Shown here: one piece after another, positions 51,779-64,000 of the stretch
Layout: each line of letters opens with the position of its first letter
How positions within the stretch are numbered: position 1 is the first letter of the stretch
Assembly (NCBI RefSeq): GCF_030846775.1
Contig: NZ_CP132910.1
Coordinates: forward strand, 220,001 to 284,000
Length of the DNA: 64,000 nucleotides
DNA from: Geothrix sp. 21YS21S-2
Lineage (GTDB): Bacteria; Acidobacteriota; Holophagae; Holophagales; Holophagaceae
Direction: 5' to 3'
Translations under genes and position numbers: made by a program
The notes under the pieces: generated by a model
Told to the model about the DNA's origin: nothing
Seen by the model: the letters and a program-made list of their open reading frames with translations, nothing else
Database searches by the model: none

Positions 51779-53260
51779 ATGAGCGATGCCGATCCCCACG
51801 TGACTCCCCCCCGCAGCCGGGGCGTCTTCTGCAACCGTACATTGAACTTCCGTTCCCTGCACGCCATCGGCTACGACATGGACTACACCCTGGTGAACTA
51901 CCGGGTGGACATCTTCGAGCGCCAGGTGTTCGAGTTCGCCCGCGAGCGGTTCCTGGAGCAGGGCTGGCCGGTGCGGTCACTGGTCTTCGACCAGGGCATG
52001 GTGGCCCGGGGGCTGGTCATCGACACCCAGCTGGGCAACATCGTCAAGGCCAACCGCTTCGGCCTGGTGCGCCGGGCCCAGCACGGCACCCGGCCCCTGA
52101 CCTTCGGCGAGCAGCGCGAGGCCTACGCGGGCACCCAGGTGGACCTGTCCGAGCCGCGCTGGGTATTTCTCAACACCCTCTTCTCGCTGTCCGAAGGGTG
52201 CCTCTACGCCCAGATGGTGGACCTCCTCGACGAGCGCAAGCTGCCCGAGGTGATGGGCTACCGGGAGCTCTACGTGCGGGTGCGCGACGTCGTGGACGCC
52301 CAGCACATGGAGGGCCGCCTCAAGGCCGAGATCATCGCGGCGCCCGAGGCCTGCGTGGTCCTGGATCCGGAGACCGCCCTGACCCTCCTGGACCAGCGCA
52401 ACGCCGGCAAGAAGCTCCTGCTCATCACCAACTCGGACTGGAACTTCTCCTCGGCCATGATGTCCTTCTCCTTCGACCGGTTCCTGCCCGGGGACATGAC
52501 CTGGCGCGACCTCTTCGACCTGGTGATCGTGGGGGCCCGCAAGCCGGAGTTCTTCACCTCCCGGGCCCCCTTCTTCCAGGTGGTCACCGAGGACGGCATG
52601 CTGCGGCCCATGATGGGGCCCCTTCAGCCCGGCGTGGCGTACATGGGGGGATCGGCCGCCCAGGTGGAGAGGGACCTGGGCATGAGCGGCGACGAGATCC
52701 TCTACGTGGGCGACCACATGTTCGGGGACGTGCACATGAGCAAGAGCGAGTTCCGCTGGCGCACCGCCCTGATCCTGCGCGAGCTGGAGGCCGAGGTGGA
52801 GGCCCTGGAGTCCTTCGCCGGAGCCGAGCGCACCATCGCCGCCAAGATGGAGGAGAAGGAGCGCCTGGAGGGCCAGTTCTCCCAGGCCCGCCTGGAGCTC
52901 CAGCGCCTCAAGGCCGGCTACGGCCCCCGGAACGCCGCCACCCAGGCCGAGCTGGAGGCCCGCCTGCAGGAGCTCCGCACCCGCCTCATGCCCCTGGACC
53001 TGGAGATCGCCCCCCTGGCGCGGGCCGCCACGGAGCTCACCAACAGCCGCTGGGGCCTCCTCACCCGCGCCGGCAACGACAAGAGCCACCTGGCGCGGCA
53101 GGTGGAGCGGTACGCCGACGTGTACACGAGCCGGGTCTCCAATTTCCTGTACGCGACGCCGTTCGTGTACCTGCGCTCCCCCCGGGGCAGCCTGCCCCAC
53201 GATCCGACCAGCCCGGGCGGCACCTCGACCCTGCCGCCTTCGGAGGGGAGCGGGGATTAG
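51779..53260 (+). CDS. HAD-IG family 5'-nucleotidase (cN-II-like)
   Basis: A 493-residue cytosolic nucleotidase. The HAD nucleophile motif IGYDMDYTLVNY lies near residues 29-40 (DxDxT). LLLITNSDWNFSSAMM (about 215-230) is motif II, VGARKPEFF (about 250-258) contains the motif III lysine, and ILYVGDHMFGDVHMSK (about 307-322) is motif IV. A helical coiled-coil region (about 340-410) follows, rich in Glu, Leu and Arg. Animal and bacterial members hydrolyse purine monophosphates such as IMP and GMP. It overlaps the converging DUF4032 gene by four bases. Confidence 0.9.
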   Translation: MSDADPHVTPPRSRGVFCNRTLNFRSLHAIGYDMDYTLVNYRVDIFERQVFEFARERFLEQGWPVRSLVFDQGMVARGLVIDTQLGNIVKANRFGLVRRAQHGTRPLTFGEQREAYAGTQVDLSEPRWVFLNTLFSLSEGCLYAQMVDLLDERKLPEVMGYRELYVRVRDVVDAQHMEGRLKAEIIAAPEACVVLDPETALTLLDQRNAGKKLLLITNSDWNFSSAMMSFSFDRFLPGDMTWRDLFDLVIVGARKPEFFTSRAPFFQVVTEDGMLRPMMGPLQPGVAYMGGSAAQVERDLGMSGDEILYVGDHMFGDVHMSKSEFRWRTALILRELEAEVEALESFAGAERTIAAKMEEKERLEGQFSQARLELQRLKAGYGPRNAATQAELEARLQELRTRLMPLDLEIAPLARAATELTNSRWGLLTRAGNDKSHLARQVERYADVYTSRVSNFLYATPFVYLRSPRGSLPHDPTSPGGTSTLPPSEGSGD

Positions 53261-54492
53261 CTTGCCTTGGTTTTAGCCTTCCTGCTCTTCGGGGGATGGA
53301 ACCGGGCCAGGTAGTCGTCCAGGGCCGCGTCGAGGCCCACGTCGGCCCTGGCCGCCTCGGACAGGAACCACTTGTGCTCGAGTACCTGGCAGTAGAGCTC
53401 GGAGGCGTCGGCCTCCGTCCTGACCAGGGGGCCCAGGCGCCGCAGGGCGGGTTCCCAGGAGTCCGTGAGCCACCGGAACGCGGCCACGGAGGTGGGGAGG
53501 TCCTTCCTGCCTGCCAGCGAAAGCCGGGCCTTGAGTTCCTCGATCTCGTTGAGCATGAGCTCGGCCTGGGCCTCCTGGGCCACCAGTCCCGTGAGGTCGT
53601 GCAGGCGGTGGCGGTGGTAGTCCCGGTCGGTGACGACGGTGCGCATGACGAGCTTGTCCCGGTCCCCGGTGGCGATGAGCTTGATCTCCTGGATGGAGAA
53701 GCCCAGGGCGTTCAGCGCCCGCACCCGCTCCTGGATGCGCCAGCGCTCGCCCACGCCCACGATCACCTCGCGGTTGACCTCGGTCCAGAGGCTGTCGTAG
53801 CGCCGCCTGATGTTGGCGCCGAAGTCCTCGGGGCGCAGGGCGTCGGGGAGGCTGGTGACCATGGAGATGTCCAGGAGGTCGCCGCCGACGTTGTCCTCCA
53901 TGATCATGAGGTCCTGGCGGCGCTGGCCGTCCGAGAGGGTCTCGTGGAGCTCCGAGGTCTCGGCGTCCACCAGGTAGGCGCCCAGCTCGCCCGCGTCCCG
54001 CCGGAAGAGGACGTTGGAGAGGGAGCAGTCCCCCCAGTAGGCCCCGGCGAGGTGGAGGCGCACCAGGAGCCCCGCCATGGCATCCAGCAGCCGCTCGCGG
54101 TACCGCTCCAGGCCCGGGTTCAGGAAGAGAACGCGGTAGGGGTGGCTGGCGTCGAGGTACCGCGTGAGCAGCAGGCTCACCCGCACCCCGTCGGGCCGGA
54201 CCGACAGCGCGTGCCCCACGGGCTCCACCGACGGCAGGCTCCGCGCCTGCATCTCCAGGAGGGCGCCGTATTCCCTCTCCGCGAGCCTCTCGGGCAGCTC
54301 CTTGATGGCGTAGACCCGCGTGCCGCCGTAGCTCACGAACTGCACTTCGTGGCGGGAGAGTCCCCGCTGCAGCTCGATGGAGCGTTCCGTGGCGCCGGGC
54401 CAGGCCGCCAGTTCCACCTCCCAGGGCAGGTCCAGGAAATCCGGGTGCCCGGGGCGCACGAGGATGGATAGGAGGCCGGGGGCTTCGGTCAC
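53257..54492 (-). CDS. DUF4032 protein with protein-kinase-like fold
   Basis: A 411-residue cytosolic protein. YAIKELPERLAEREYGALLEM (about 62-82) resembles the lysine and Glu of the kinase N-lobe, AGAYWGDCSLSNVLF (about 150-164) the catalytic loop with D and N, and AYLVDAETSELHE (about 172-184) the metal-binding DxE segment. A DUF4032-type C-terminal region follows (about 230-380). The physiological substrate is unknown; the fold is like that of lipopolysaccharide and aminoglycoside kinases. It converges with the HAD nucleotidase gene (four-base overlap), and the SNF2 gene lies upstream on the same strand. Confidence 0.78.
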   Translation of the reverse strand: MTEAPGLLSILVRPGHPDFLDLPWEVELAAWPGATERSIELQRGLSRHEVQFVSYGGTRVYAIKELPERLAEREYGALLEMQARSLPSVEPVGHALSVRPDGVRVSLLLTRYLDASHPYRVLFLNPGLERYRERLLDAMAGLLVRLHLAGAYWGDCSLSNVLFRRDAGELGAYLVDAETSELHETLSDGQRRQDLMIMEDNVGGDLLDISMVTSLPDALRPEDFGANIRRRYDSLWTEVNREVIVGVGERWRIQERVRALNALGFSIQEIKLIATGDRDKLVMRTVVTDRDYHRHRLHDLTGLVAQEAQAELMLNEIEELKARLSLAGRKDLPTSVAAFRWLTDSWEPALRRLGPLVRTEADASELYCQVLEHKWFLSEAARADVGLDAALDDYLARFHPPKSRKAKTKAS

Positions 54493-54514
54493 GGGAGGTC
54501 CTTTGGGTTCCAGT

Positions 54515-58579
<4,065 letters not shown>

Positions 58580-58807
58580 TTTCCGGACCGGATCCGGGCG
58601 CAGGCGGCCCTGGAGCCGGGGCCCGGATCCCTGCCCCAGGCGCGATCGGCCGTTCGTTCCAGGGACCCCGTCCCGTTCCGATCCCTGGACAGCCCTGGTT
58701 TCACGATCCCTCCACCAGCACCATCTTATCGGGACCCCGCCGGAATTCCCGGATCTCCGCAGCCCCGGCCGTCAGCATCCTGGAGCCGTTCGGGAGTAGG
58801 ATGAGCC

Positions 58808-59068
58808 ATGAAGAAGTCCGCGAGCCCCTACCGCCTGAGGCAGCCCGGCGACCCGCACGAGGAGCTCGTCCTGATCCAGCTCCAGGACCACGATGCCCGG
58901 CCCCCCGCCTCCGTGGGCGTGGATTTCCTGTCGGGGTTCCTGTTCGGAGCCGTGGCGCACCAGCCTTCCCGCAGTCCGGAGCGGAGGCTGACCTGGGGCG
59001 GGATCCTGGTCCTGTCGGGGGCCTTCGTGGCCATGGCGCTCTGGCTGGCCTCGGTGCTGAGGAGGTAG
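58808..59068 (+). CDS. small membrane-anchored protein
   Basis: An 86-residue protein without a recognised family. The N-terminal part is soluble and charged; residues about 61-84 (TWGGILVLSGAFVAMALWLASVL) form one transmembrane helix ending in RR, so it is probably a tail-anchored inner membrane protein. The ATG at 58808 has GTAGGATGAGCC upstream. It stands alone between the divergent SNF2 gene and the hairpin at 59078-59102. Confidence 0.6.
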   Translation: MKKSASPYRLRQPGDPHEELVLIQLQDHDARPPASVGVDFLSGFLFGAVAHQPSRSPERRLTWGGILVLSGAFVAMALWLASVLRR

Positions 59069-59077
59069 GTACGCGGC

Positions 59078-59102
59078 GGACCCGGCGCGGTGCGCCGGGT
59101 CC
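59078..59102. terminator. GC-rich hairpin between converging genes
   Basis: An 11-bp perfect stem, GGACCCGGCGC (59078-59088) / GCGCCGGGTCC (59092-59102), with a three-base loop. It lies between the small membrane protein gene (+) and aceA (-). There is no T run on either side, so termination is likely but not of the classical kind. Confidence 0.6.
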
Positions 59103-59120
59103 GTGGCGGGCCGGGGACGG

Positions 59121-60362
59121 TCAGAACTGGTGCGCTTCCGTGCTGCCGGTGAGGGCGAGGGTCGAGGCCAGGCCGGAGCTGAGGGTCTCGGAGACCGCAT
59201 CGAAGTATCCCGTGCCCACCTCCCGCTGGTGGCGGGTGGCGGTGTAGCCCCGGGGTTCGGACGCGAATTCCGCGGTCTGGAGCCGGGCGTAGGCGGTCAT
59301 GCCCTCGTCCCGGTAGGCGTCGGCCAGCTCGAACATCGTGTGGTTGAGGGCGTGGAAGCCCGCCAGGGTGATGAACTGGAAGCGGTAGCCCAACCTGCCC
59401 AGCTCCTGCTGGAAGTCCGATATCTGGGCGTCCGTGAGGTTCTTCTTCCAGTTGAAGGACGGGGAGCAGTTGTAGGCCAGGACCTTGCCGGGATGGGCGG
59501 CGTGGATGGCCTTGGCGAAGGCCTCGGCCTGGGCGAGGTCGGGCCTGGAGGTCTCCATCCAGAGCATGTCGGCGTAGGGGGCGTAGGCCAGGCCCCGGGC
59601 GATGGCGCACTCCAGGCCGCCCTTGAGGCGGAAGAAGCCCTCGGGGGTGCGTTCGCCGGTGAGGAAGGGGCGGTCCCGCTCGTCGATGTCGGTGGTGATG
59701 AGCATCGCGGAGTCCGCGTCGGTGCGCGCCACGAGGACCGTGGGCACGTCCAGGACGTCCGCGGCGAGCCGGGCCGCGACCAGGGTGCGGATGAACTGGC
59801 CCGTGGGCAGGAGGACCTTGCCCCCGAGGTGGCCGCACTTCTTCTCGCTGCTCAGCTGGTCCTCGAAGTGCACCGCTGCGGCGCCGGCCTCGATCATGGA
59901 CTTCATGAGCTCGAAGGCGTTGAGGGGGCCGCCGAACCCGGCTTCCGCGTCCGCCACGATGGGCAGCATCCAGTCCCGGGTGGTGCCGCCCTCGGCGTGC
60001 TCGATCTGGTCGGCCCGCTGCAGGGCGCCGTTGATGCGCTTGACCAGCGCGGGCACGGAGTTGGCGGGGTAGAGGCTCTGGTCGGGGTAGGTCTGGCCCG
60101 AGAGGTTGGCGTCCGCCGCCACCTGCCAGCCGGAACAGTAGATGGCCTTGAGGCCGGCCTTGGCCATCTGCACGGCCTGGCCGCCGCTGAGGGCGCCCAG
60201 GGCCGGGACGAACGGCTCGAGCTTCATGAGCTCCCAGAACCGCGTGGCGCCGCGGTGGGCGAGGGTGTGGGCCACCTTGACGGTGCCCCGGAGGCGCTCC
60301 ACCTGGCTGGGTTCGTAGGGGCGGAGGATTCCGGTCCAGCGGGATTCGAAGGGCGTGATCAT
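59121..60362 (-). CDS. aceA: isocitrate lyase
   Basis: Splits isocitrate to succinate and glyoxylate, the first step of the glyoxylate shunt. It has 413 residues, slightly shorter than E. coli AceA. The catalytic signature is [15 protein letters not shown], with the active-site Cys in KKCGH (about 180-184). Others are [30 protein letters not shown] (about 79-108), [11 protein letters not shown] (about 141-151), VARTDADSA and [13 protein letters not shown] (about 300-312). The ATG at 60362 overlaps the aceB stop by four bases (ATGA). Hairpin 59078-59102 follows. Regulated probably by the divergent RamB-like protein. Confidence 0.96.
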   Translation of the reverse strand: MITPFESRWTGILRPYEPSQVERLRGTVKVAHTLAHRGATRFWELMKLEPFVPALGALSGGQAVQMAKAGLKAIYCSGWQVAADANLSGQTYPDQSLYPANSVPALVKRINGALQRADQIEHAEGGTTRDWMLPIVADAEAGFGGPLNAFELMKSMIEAGAAAVHFEDQLSSEKKCGHLGGKVLLPTGQFIRTLVAARLAADVLDVPTVLVARTDADSAMLITTDIDERDRPFLTGERTPEGFFRLKGGLECAIARGLAYAPYADMLWMETSRPDLAQAEAFAKAIHAAHPGKVLAYNCSPSFNWKKNLTDAQISDFQQELGRLGYRFQFITLAGFHALNHTMFELADAYRDEGMTAYARLQTAEFASEPRGYTATRHQREVGTGYFDAVSETLSSGLASTLALTGSTEAHQF

Positions 60363-61975
60363 CGGGACACCTCGGAGGGGACCGGCTCCAGGAGCAGGTC
60401 GTAGGCGGGAAGGGTGAGGAAGGGGGGCGGGACGCGGGCGAGGATGAGGGTCTCGAAGAGGTCCGAGGCCTCCATGAACCGGCCCTCGGCGAAGTCCGCT
60501 TCGCCGACCTCCGCCCGGATCTGGAACAGGGCGTCCTCCACGAAGGCGTGGAAGAGGGGGCGATCCAGCTGCCCCAGGTGCTCGACTTCGGCGCCGTGGC
60601 GGATCCACTGCCACACCTGCATGCGGCAGATCTCGGCCGTCGCGGCGTCCTCCATGAGGCCGTAGAGGGCCACGCAGCCCTGGCCCCGGAGCCAGGACTC
60701 CAGGTAGCGGATGCCGACCTTCAGGTTGTGGCGCAGGGCCTTCTCGGTGCGCGCGCCCTCGGGCACGGCCAGGAGTTCGGCCGCCTCCACGGGACCGGGG
60801 ATGCGGTCCAGCTGGTTGGGGCCGGCCAGGTGCTCGTCGAAGGGGGCCTGGGCGACAGGCACCAGGGCGGGGTGGGCCACCCAGGTGCCGTCGCAGCCGT
60901 CCCGGACCTCCCGCAGCTTGTCGGCGCGCACCTGGGCGAAGGCCAGGGCCGTGCCTTCCTCGTCGCCCCGGCAGGGCACGAAGGCGCTCATGCCGCCCAG
61001 GGCCAGGCAGCCCCGGCGGTGGCAGGTGCGCACCAGGAGCCGGGCGTAGGCGCGCAGGAACGGCTGCTCCATGTGCACGAGGCCCCGGTCCGGGAGGATG
61101 GCGGCCGGGCTCATGCGCCGGGTCTTGATGAAGGAGAAGATGTAGTCCCACCGGCCCAGGTTCAGGCCCGCCGCGCGCCCCCGGTGCTCGAAGAGGATCT
61201 CCTCCATCTGGAAGGCCGCCGGGAGGGTCTCGATGAGCAGGGTGGTGCGCACGGAACCCCGGGGCAGGCCCAGCTCCGCCTCGACGGCGCCTAGTACCTG
61301 GTTCCACCAGCGGGCTTCCAGGTGGTGCTCGAGCTTGGGAAGGTAGAGGCAGGGGGTGCCGCCCCGGGCGAGGATCTCGCCGGCGTTGTGGTAGAGGAAG
61401 AGGCCGGCGTCGAAGAGGCTCGCCGGAATGGGTTCCCCGTCCACCTCCAGGTGGCGCTCGGGGAGGTGGAGGCCGCGGGGGCGCACCATGAGGGTGGCCA
61501 CGTGCTCCTCCAGGGCGTAGACCCTGCCGGTGGGCGGATCCAGGTAGCGGAGCGTGCCGCGCACCGCCTCGCCGAGGTTGCGCTGGCCCTCGACCAGGTT
61601 CTCCAGGGTGGGCGCGAGGCTGTCCTCGAAGTCGGCCATGTAGACCCGCGCTCCGCTGTTGAGGGCGTTGATGAGCATCTTCCGGTCGGGGGGACCGGTG
61701 ATCTCCACGCGGCGGTCCAGGAGGAGGGGGGGCAGGGGAGCAACCAACCAATCGGACTGCCGGATCTCCCGGGTCTCCGGGAGGAACCCGGGCTGCTCGC
61801 CGGCGTCGAAGCGGGCCTGGCGGACCTCGCGGTTCCGGAGCAGGACCTCCAGGCCGGGGCGGAAGGAGCGGGTGAGGTCCTCGAGGAAGGCAAGGGCGCC
61901 GTCGGTGAGGATCGTGGGGTCCGCGTGGTAGGGGAAGGTGGACCAGGCCATTCCGGGAAGGAGCTTCGTCGACAT
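60359..61975 (-). CDS. aceB: malate synthase A
   Basis: Condenses glyoxylate with acetyl-CoA to malate, completing the shunt. It has 538 residues, the AceB (class A) length. [23 protein letters not shown] (about 100-122) with the metal Glu-Asp, [42 protein letters not shown]-type sequence around 235-280, [31 protein letters not shown] (about 305-335) and the catalytic-region GYLESWLRG-like stretch (about 420-430) identify it. GAGG lies five bases before the ATG. It is the promoter-proximal gene of an aceB-aceA operon. Confidence 0.95.
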   Translation of the reverse strand: MSTKLLPGMAWSTFPYHADPTILTDGALAFLEDLTRSFRPGLEVLLRNREVRQARFDAGEQPGFLPETREIRQSDWLVAPLPPLLLDRRVEITGPPDRKMLINALNSGARVYMADFEDSLAPTLENLVEGQRNLGEAVRGTLRYLDPPTGRVYALEEHVATLMVRPRGLHLPERHLEVDGEPIPASLFDAGLFLYHNAGEILARGGTPCLYLPKLEHHLEARWWNQVLGAVEAELGLPRGSVRTTLLIETLPAAFQMEEILFEHRGRAAGLNLGRWDYIFSFIKTRRMSPAAILPDRGLVHMEQPFLRAYARLLVRTCHRRGCLALGGMSAFVPCRGDEEGTALAFAQVRADKLREVRDGCDGTWVAHPALVPVAQAPFDEHLAGPNQLDRIPGPVEAAELLAVPEGARTEKALRHNLKVGIRYLESWLRGQGCVALYGLMEDAATAEICRMQVWQWIRHGAEVEHLGQLDRPLFHAFVEDALFQIRAEVGEADFAEGRFMEASDLFETLILARVPPPFLTLPAYDLLLEPVPSEVSR

Positions 61976-61999
61976 TTGAACCTCAGAGAATTGATCTCA

Positions 62000-62110
62000 G
62001 TCACAAATTGACTTAATCTGGGTGAACCGCAAGATCTCTTTGAAATTCAACCCGTTGATTTGTCACAAAAGGCAAAGCGACCGTCCGTGAATTTGTAAAT
62101 CTTGTAAAGG
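62000..62110. promoter_or_regulatory. aceBA/ramB divergent control region with ATTTGT repeats
   Basis: The 143-base gap between aceB and the regulator holds repeated related motifs. GTCACAAATT (62000-62009) has a near copy in the exact dyad TTTGT-C-ACAAA (62059-62069, sharing GTCACAAA). A third, GAATTTGTAAATC (62089-62101), is followed by CTTGTAAA. The stretch is AT-rich and is a likely operator of the regulator encoded at 62119; RamB sites in actinobacteria have a comparable TTTGCAAA core. Confidence 0.5.
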
Positions 62111-62118
62111 CCACCCCG

Positions 62119-63564
62119 ATGCCCGAAACCTCCGCCCAGAGGCCCGCCCCCAAGCTCGGGGCCAAGGTGCGCGCCCTCCGCCGCCAGGAGGGCCTCAGCC
62201 AGGTCCAGATGGCCGAGCGCCTCTCCATCAGCCCCAGCTACCTGAACCTCATCGAGGCCAACAAGCGCCCCCTCACGGCCAACCTGCTCATCCACCTGGC
62301 CCACGCCTTCAAGGTGGACCTGAAGAGCTTCGCCCCCCAGGAGGACCAGCGCCTGGCCGAGGACCTCATGGAGGCCTTCGGGGACCCCATGTTCGACACC
62401 CTGGACCTGCCGGCCTCGGAGGTGCGCGAACTGGCCCAGGGCTGCCCCGGCCTGGCCCGGGCCGTCTTCTACCTCTACCAGTCCTACCGGGAGGGGCGCC
62501 GGCAGATGGACACCCTCTCGGACCAGCTGAGCGACGGCCAGGGCTACGCGCCCCCCGCCACCCTGCCGCCCTCGGAGGCGGCGGGCGACTTCATCCAGCG
62601 GTCCATGAACTACTTCCCGGCCCTTGAGGCGGCGGCGGAGGACCTCTGGAGCCGGGCTTCCCTGGACCAGGACCTGCTCTACACCGGGCTGATCGAGGTC
62701 TTCAAGGGCTACGGCGTGAAGGTGCGGGTCCACCGCGCCGGGGACGCCCCGGGCATCCTCCGCCGCTACGACCCGGAGACCCGGGTGCTCAGCCTCTCGG
62801 AGCTCCTGCCGCCGCGCAGCCGGGCCTTCCAGATGGCCCACCAGTGGGCCCTGCTGGCCCTCCGGGAGGTCCTGGACGAGCTCATCCACGATCCCCTGGT
62901 CACGGACGAGACCACGCGGGCCATGGCCCGGGTGGCGCTGGCCAACTACTTCGCGGGGGCCGTGCTCATGCCGTACGGGACCTTCTTCCGGGCGGTGCGC
63001 GCGGGGCGGTACGACATCGAGCTGCTCTCCCGGCGCTTCGAGGCCAGCTTCGAGCAGGTGTGCCACCGCCTCACCACCCTTCGCAGGCCCGGGGAGGAGG
63101 GCGTTCCCTTCCACTTCCTGCGCATCGACATCGCCGGCAACATTTCCAAGAGCTTCTCGGCCTCCGGCATCCGCTTCGCCCGGTACTCCGGGTGCTGCCC
63201 CCGGTGGAACATCCACGCGTCGTTCCTCACCCCGGGCCTCATCCGCACCCAGATCAGCGAGATGCCCGACGGCGTGAAGTACTTCTGCATCGCCCGCACC
63301 CTCCAGAAGGACACCGGCACCTACCGCGGCCAGCACGCCATGCAGGCCCTGGGCCTGGGCTGCGAGATCGCCCACGCCCGCGAGCTGGTGTATTCGGACG
63401 GGCTGATGCTCGAGCAGCCGCCCGTGCCGATCGGGGTCACCTGCCGCCTCTGCGACCGCGCCGACTGCGAGCAGCGGGCCTTCCCGCCCCTGCACCAGGG
63501 GATCCAGGTGGAGGAGCGGGTGAGGCGCAGCAGCTTCTTCGCCCACCTGGGGGATGGATCCTGA
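62119..63564 (+). CDS. RamB/ScfR-type XRE-family transcriptional regulator
   Basis: A 481-residue regulator of the short-chain fatty acyl-CoA regulator family. The N-terminal HTH_XRE domain (about 14-70) includes LSQVQMAERLSISPSYLNLIEANKRPL. A middle ImmA/IrrE-like region (about 155-300) contains QMAHQWALLALREVL, in which the zinc-peptidase HExxH is degenerate. The C-terminal DUF2083-like part has FHFLRIDIAGNISKSFSASGIRFARYSGCCPRWN (about 333-366) and CRLCDRADCEQRAFPP (about 443-458), conserved cysteine segments of the family. Members control acetate and glyoxylate-cycle genes in response to acyl-CoA or propionyl-CoA. It is divergent from aceBA. Confidence 0.9.
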   Translation: MPETSAQRPAPKLGAKVRALRRQEGLSQVQMAERLSISPSYLNLIEANKRPLTANLLIHLAHAFKVDLKSFAPQEDQRLAEDLMEAFGDPMFDTLDLPASEVRELAQGCPGLARAVFYLYQSYREGRRQMDTLSDQLSDGQGYAPPATLPPSEAAGDFIQRSMNYFPALEAAAEDLWSRASLDQDLLYTGLIEVFKGYGVKVRVHRAGDAPGILRRYDPETRVLSLSELLPPRSRAFQMAHQWALLALREVLDELIHDPLVTDETTRAMARVALANYFAGAVLMPYGTFFRAVRAGRYDIELLSRRFEASFEQVCHRLTTLRRPGEEGVPFHFLRIDIAGNISKSFSASGIRFARYSGCCPRWNIHASFLTPGLIRTQISEMPDGVKYFCIARTLQKDTGTYRGQHAMQALGLGCEIAHARELVYSDGLMLEQPPVPIGVTCRLCDRADCEQRAFPPLHQGIQVEERVRRSSFFAHLGDGS

Positions 63565-63567
63565 CTA

Positions 63568-63627
63568 GGCACCCGGGGAAAGTGCCGTGATAATCAGGTG
63601 CTTTCCCCTACATCTTCCCTGGGTGCC
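63568..63627 (+). promoter_or_regulatory. long imperfect hairpin before the Reg_prop gene
   Basis: GGCACCC (63568-63574) pairs with GGGTGCC (63621-63627), and GGGGAAAG (63575-63582) pairs with CTTTCCCC (63601-63608). The 3' arm ends one base before the ATG at 63629. It could terminate the regulator transcript or limit translation of the downstream gene. Confidence 0.45.
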
Positions 63628-63628
63628 C

Positions 63629-64000
63629 ATGGCCGGATTCCGTTCCAACGTTGCAGCCGCCTTGCGCATGGCCCTGGCGCTGCTCCTGGCCACCGGAGCC
63701 ATCGCGGGGGCGCCCCCGGGGGCCGGTCCGGTGCGCGTGTTCAACGCGGCCGACGGGGTGCCCCAGATGGCCATCTACGCCCTTGCACCGGACCGGGAGG
63801 GCCGCCTTTGGGCGGGCACCCTGGCCGGCGTGGCCCGGTTCGACGGCCAGACCTGGAAGAGCGTGGAGGGCCCCCCCAGCCGCTACGCCCTCCTGGTGAA
63901 CGCCAATTCCATGATGTGCGCCTCCGACGGCAGCATGTGGATCGGGACCCGGTTCCAGGGCTACCTGGAATACCGCCACGGCGCGTGGAAGGCGCATGAC
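63629..64000 (+). CDS. N-terminal part of a Reg_prop beta-propeller sensor protein (cut by window end)
   Basis: An open frame of 124 codons running off the right edge. The ATG at 63629 opens a signal peptide (AALRMALALLLATGAIAGAP). The following VRVFNAADGVPQMAIYALAPDREGRLWAGTLAGVARFDGQTW region is a two-component-regulator-propeller blade of the LWAGT-x-x-G-V type, and a second blade begins at GSMWIGTR. Complete proteins of this type are large periplasmic ligand sensors joined to a membrane helix and a histidine kinase or diguanylate cyclase; what follows here is not visible. Confidence 0.8.
   Translation, partial: MAGFRSNVAAALRMALALLLATGAIAGAPPGAGPVRVFNAADGVPQMAIYALAPDREGRLWAGTLAGVARFDGQTWKSVEGPPSRYALLVNANSMMCASDGSMWIGTRFQGYLEYRHGAWKAHD

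Noticed and set aside
50074-54471. A 1465-codon plus-strand reading frame
   Set aside because: It spans three real genes on both strands and shows no domain; this is a GC-rich artefact.
58580-58807. Small gene between the SNF2 gene and the small membrane protein gene
   Set aside because: No frame with a start and ribosome binding site; the 228 bases are probably promoter DNA.

Overview
The window is a stretch of a very GC-rich bacterial chromosome with almost every codon ending in G or C. The gene content suggests Acidobacteriota, most likely class Holophagae (Geothrix/Holophaga-like). The clues are Oar-like TonB receptors with a carboxypeptidase-regulatory N-terminal domain, a PafA-like alkaline phosphatase, a RamB/ScfR-type regulator beside the glyoxylate genes, and Reg_prop sensor proteins. 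This placement is inferred from gene families and was not checked by a database search. No prophage, insertion sequence, CRISPR array or tRNA gene was recognised.

Layout. Positions 1-2022 hold the 3' part of a 23S rRNA gene, the 5S gene, a terminator and the RNase P RNA. Positions 2038-7895 hold scattered housekeeping and exported genes: a methyltransferase, a DUF465 protein, imidazolonepropionase, D-aminoacyl-tRNA deacylase and a metallophosphoesterase lipoprotein. Positions 7929-12364 hold a hybrid histidine kinase facing a TonB-dependent receptor with a Fur-like site. Positions 12432-24814 are the aromatic amino acid block: aroA-aroC, an orphan molybdenum hydroxylase subunit, then trpE-G-aroF-trpD-C-F-B-A behind a Trp-codon leader peptide and an attenuator. 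Positions 24801-30912 hold a PstS-like protein, YaaA, an N-acyl-D-amino-acid deacylase, and ahcY under a SAH riboswitch, followed by tatD-like and tcdA genes.

Positions 30904-36008 (minus strand) form a tight operon that reads as a bacterial sphingolipid pathway: serine palmitoyltransferase, a GNAT-type ceramide synthase candidate, a ceramide-reductase-type SDR and an Aur1/PAP2-type headgroup enzyme. It ends in a Dnmt2-type methyltransferase. Positions 36327-46545 hold a membrane protein with a degenerate M48 peptidase fold, a MazF toxin-antitoxin pair, an MFS transporter, a BioF2-like acyltransferase, an unknown P-loop/membrane pair, a menC-type enolase and a 5'-nucleotidase split into two genes in reversed domain order. 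Positions 46858-58579 hold a large Oar-type TonB receptor, a PafA-like phosphatase, a HAD 5'-nucleotidase, a DUF4032 kinase-like protein and a SNF2 helicase. Positions 58808-64000 hold a small membrane protein, aceB-aceA (glyoxylate shunt), their divergent RamB-like regulator with repeated ATTTGT boxes between them, and the start of a Reg_prop sensor gene cut by the window end.

The most notable points are the sphingolipid operon with its Dnmt2 tail gene, the trp attenuator, the SAH riboswitch, the reversed split nucleotidase and the degenerate M48 protein.
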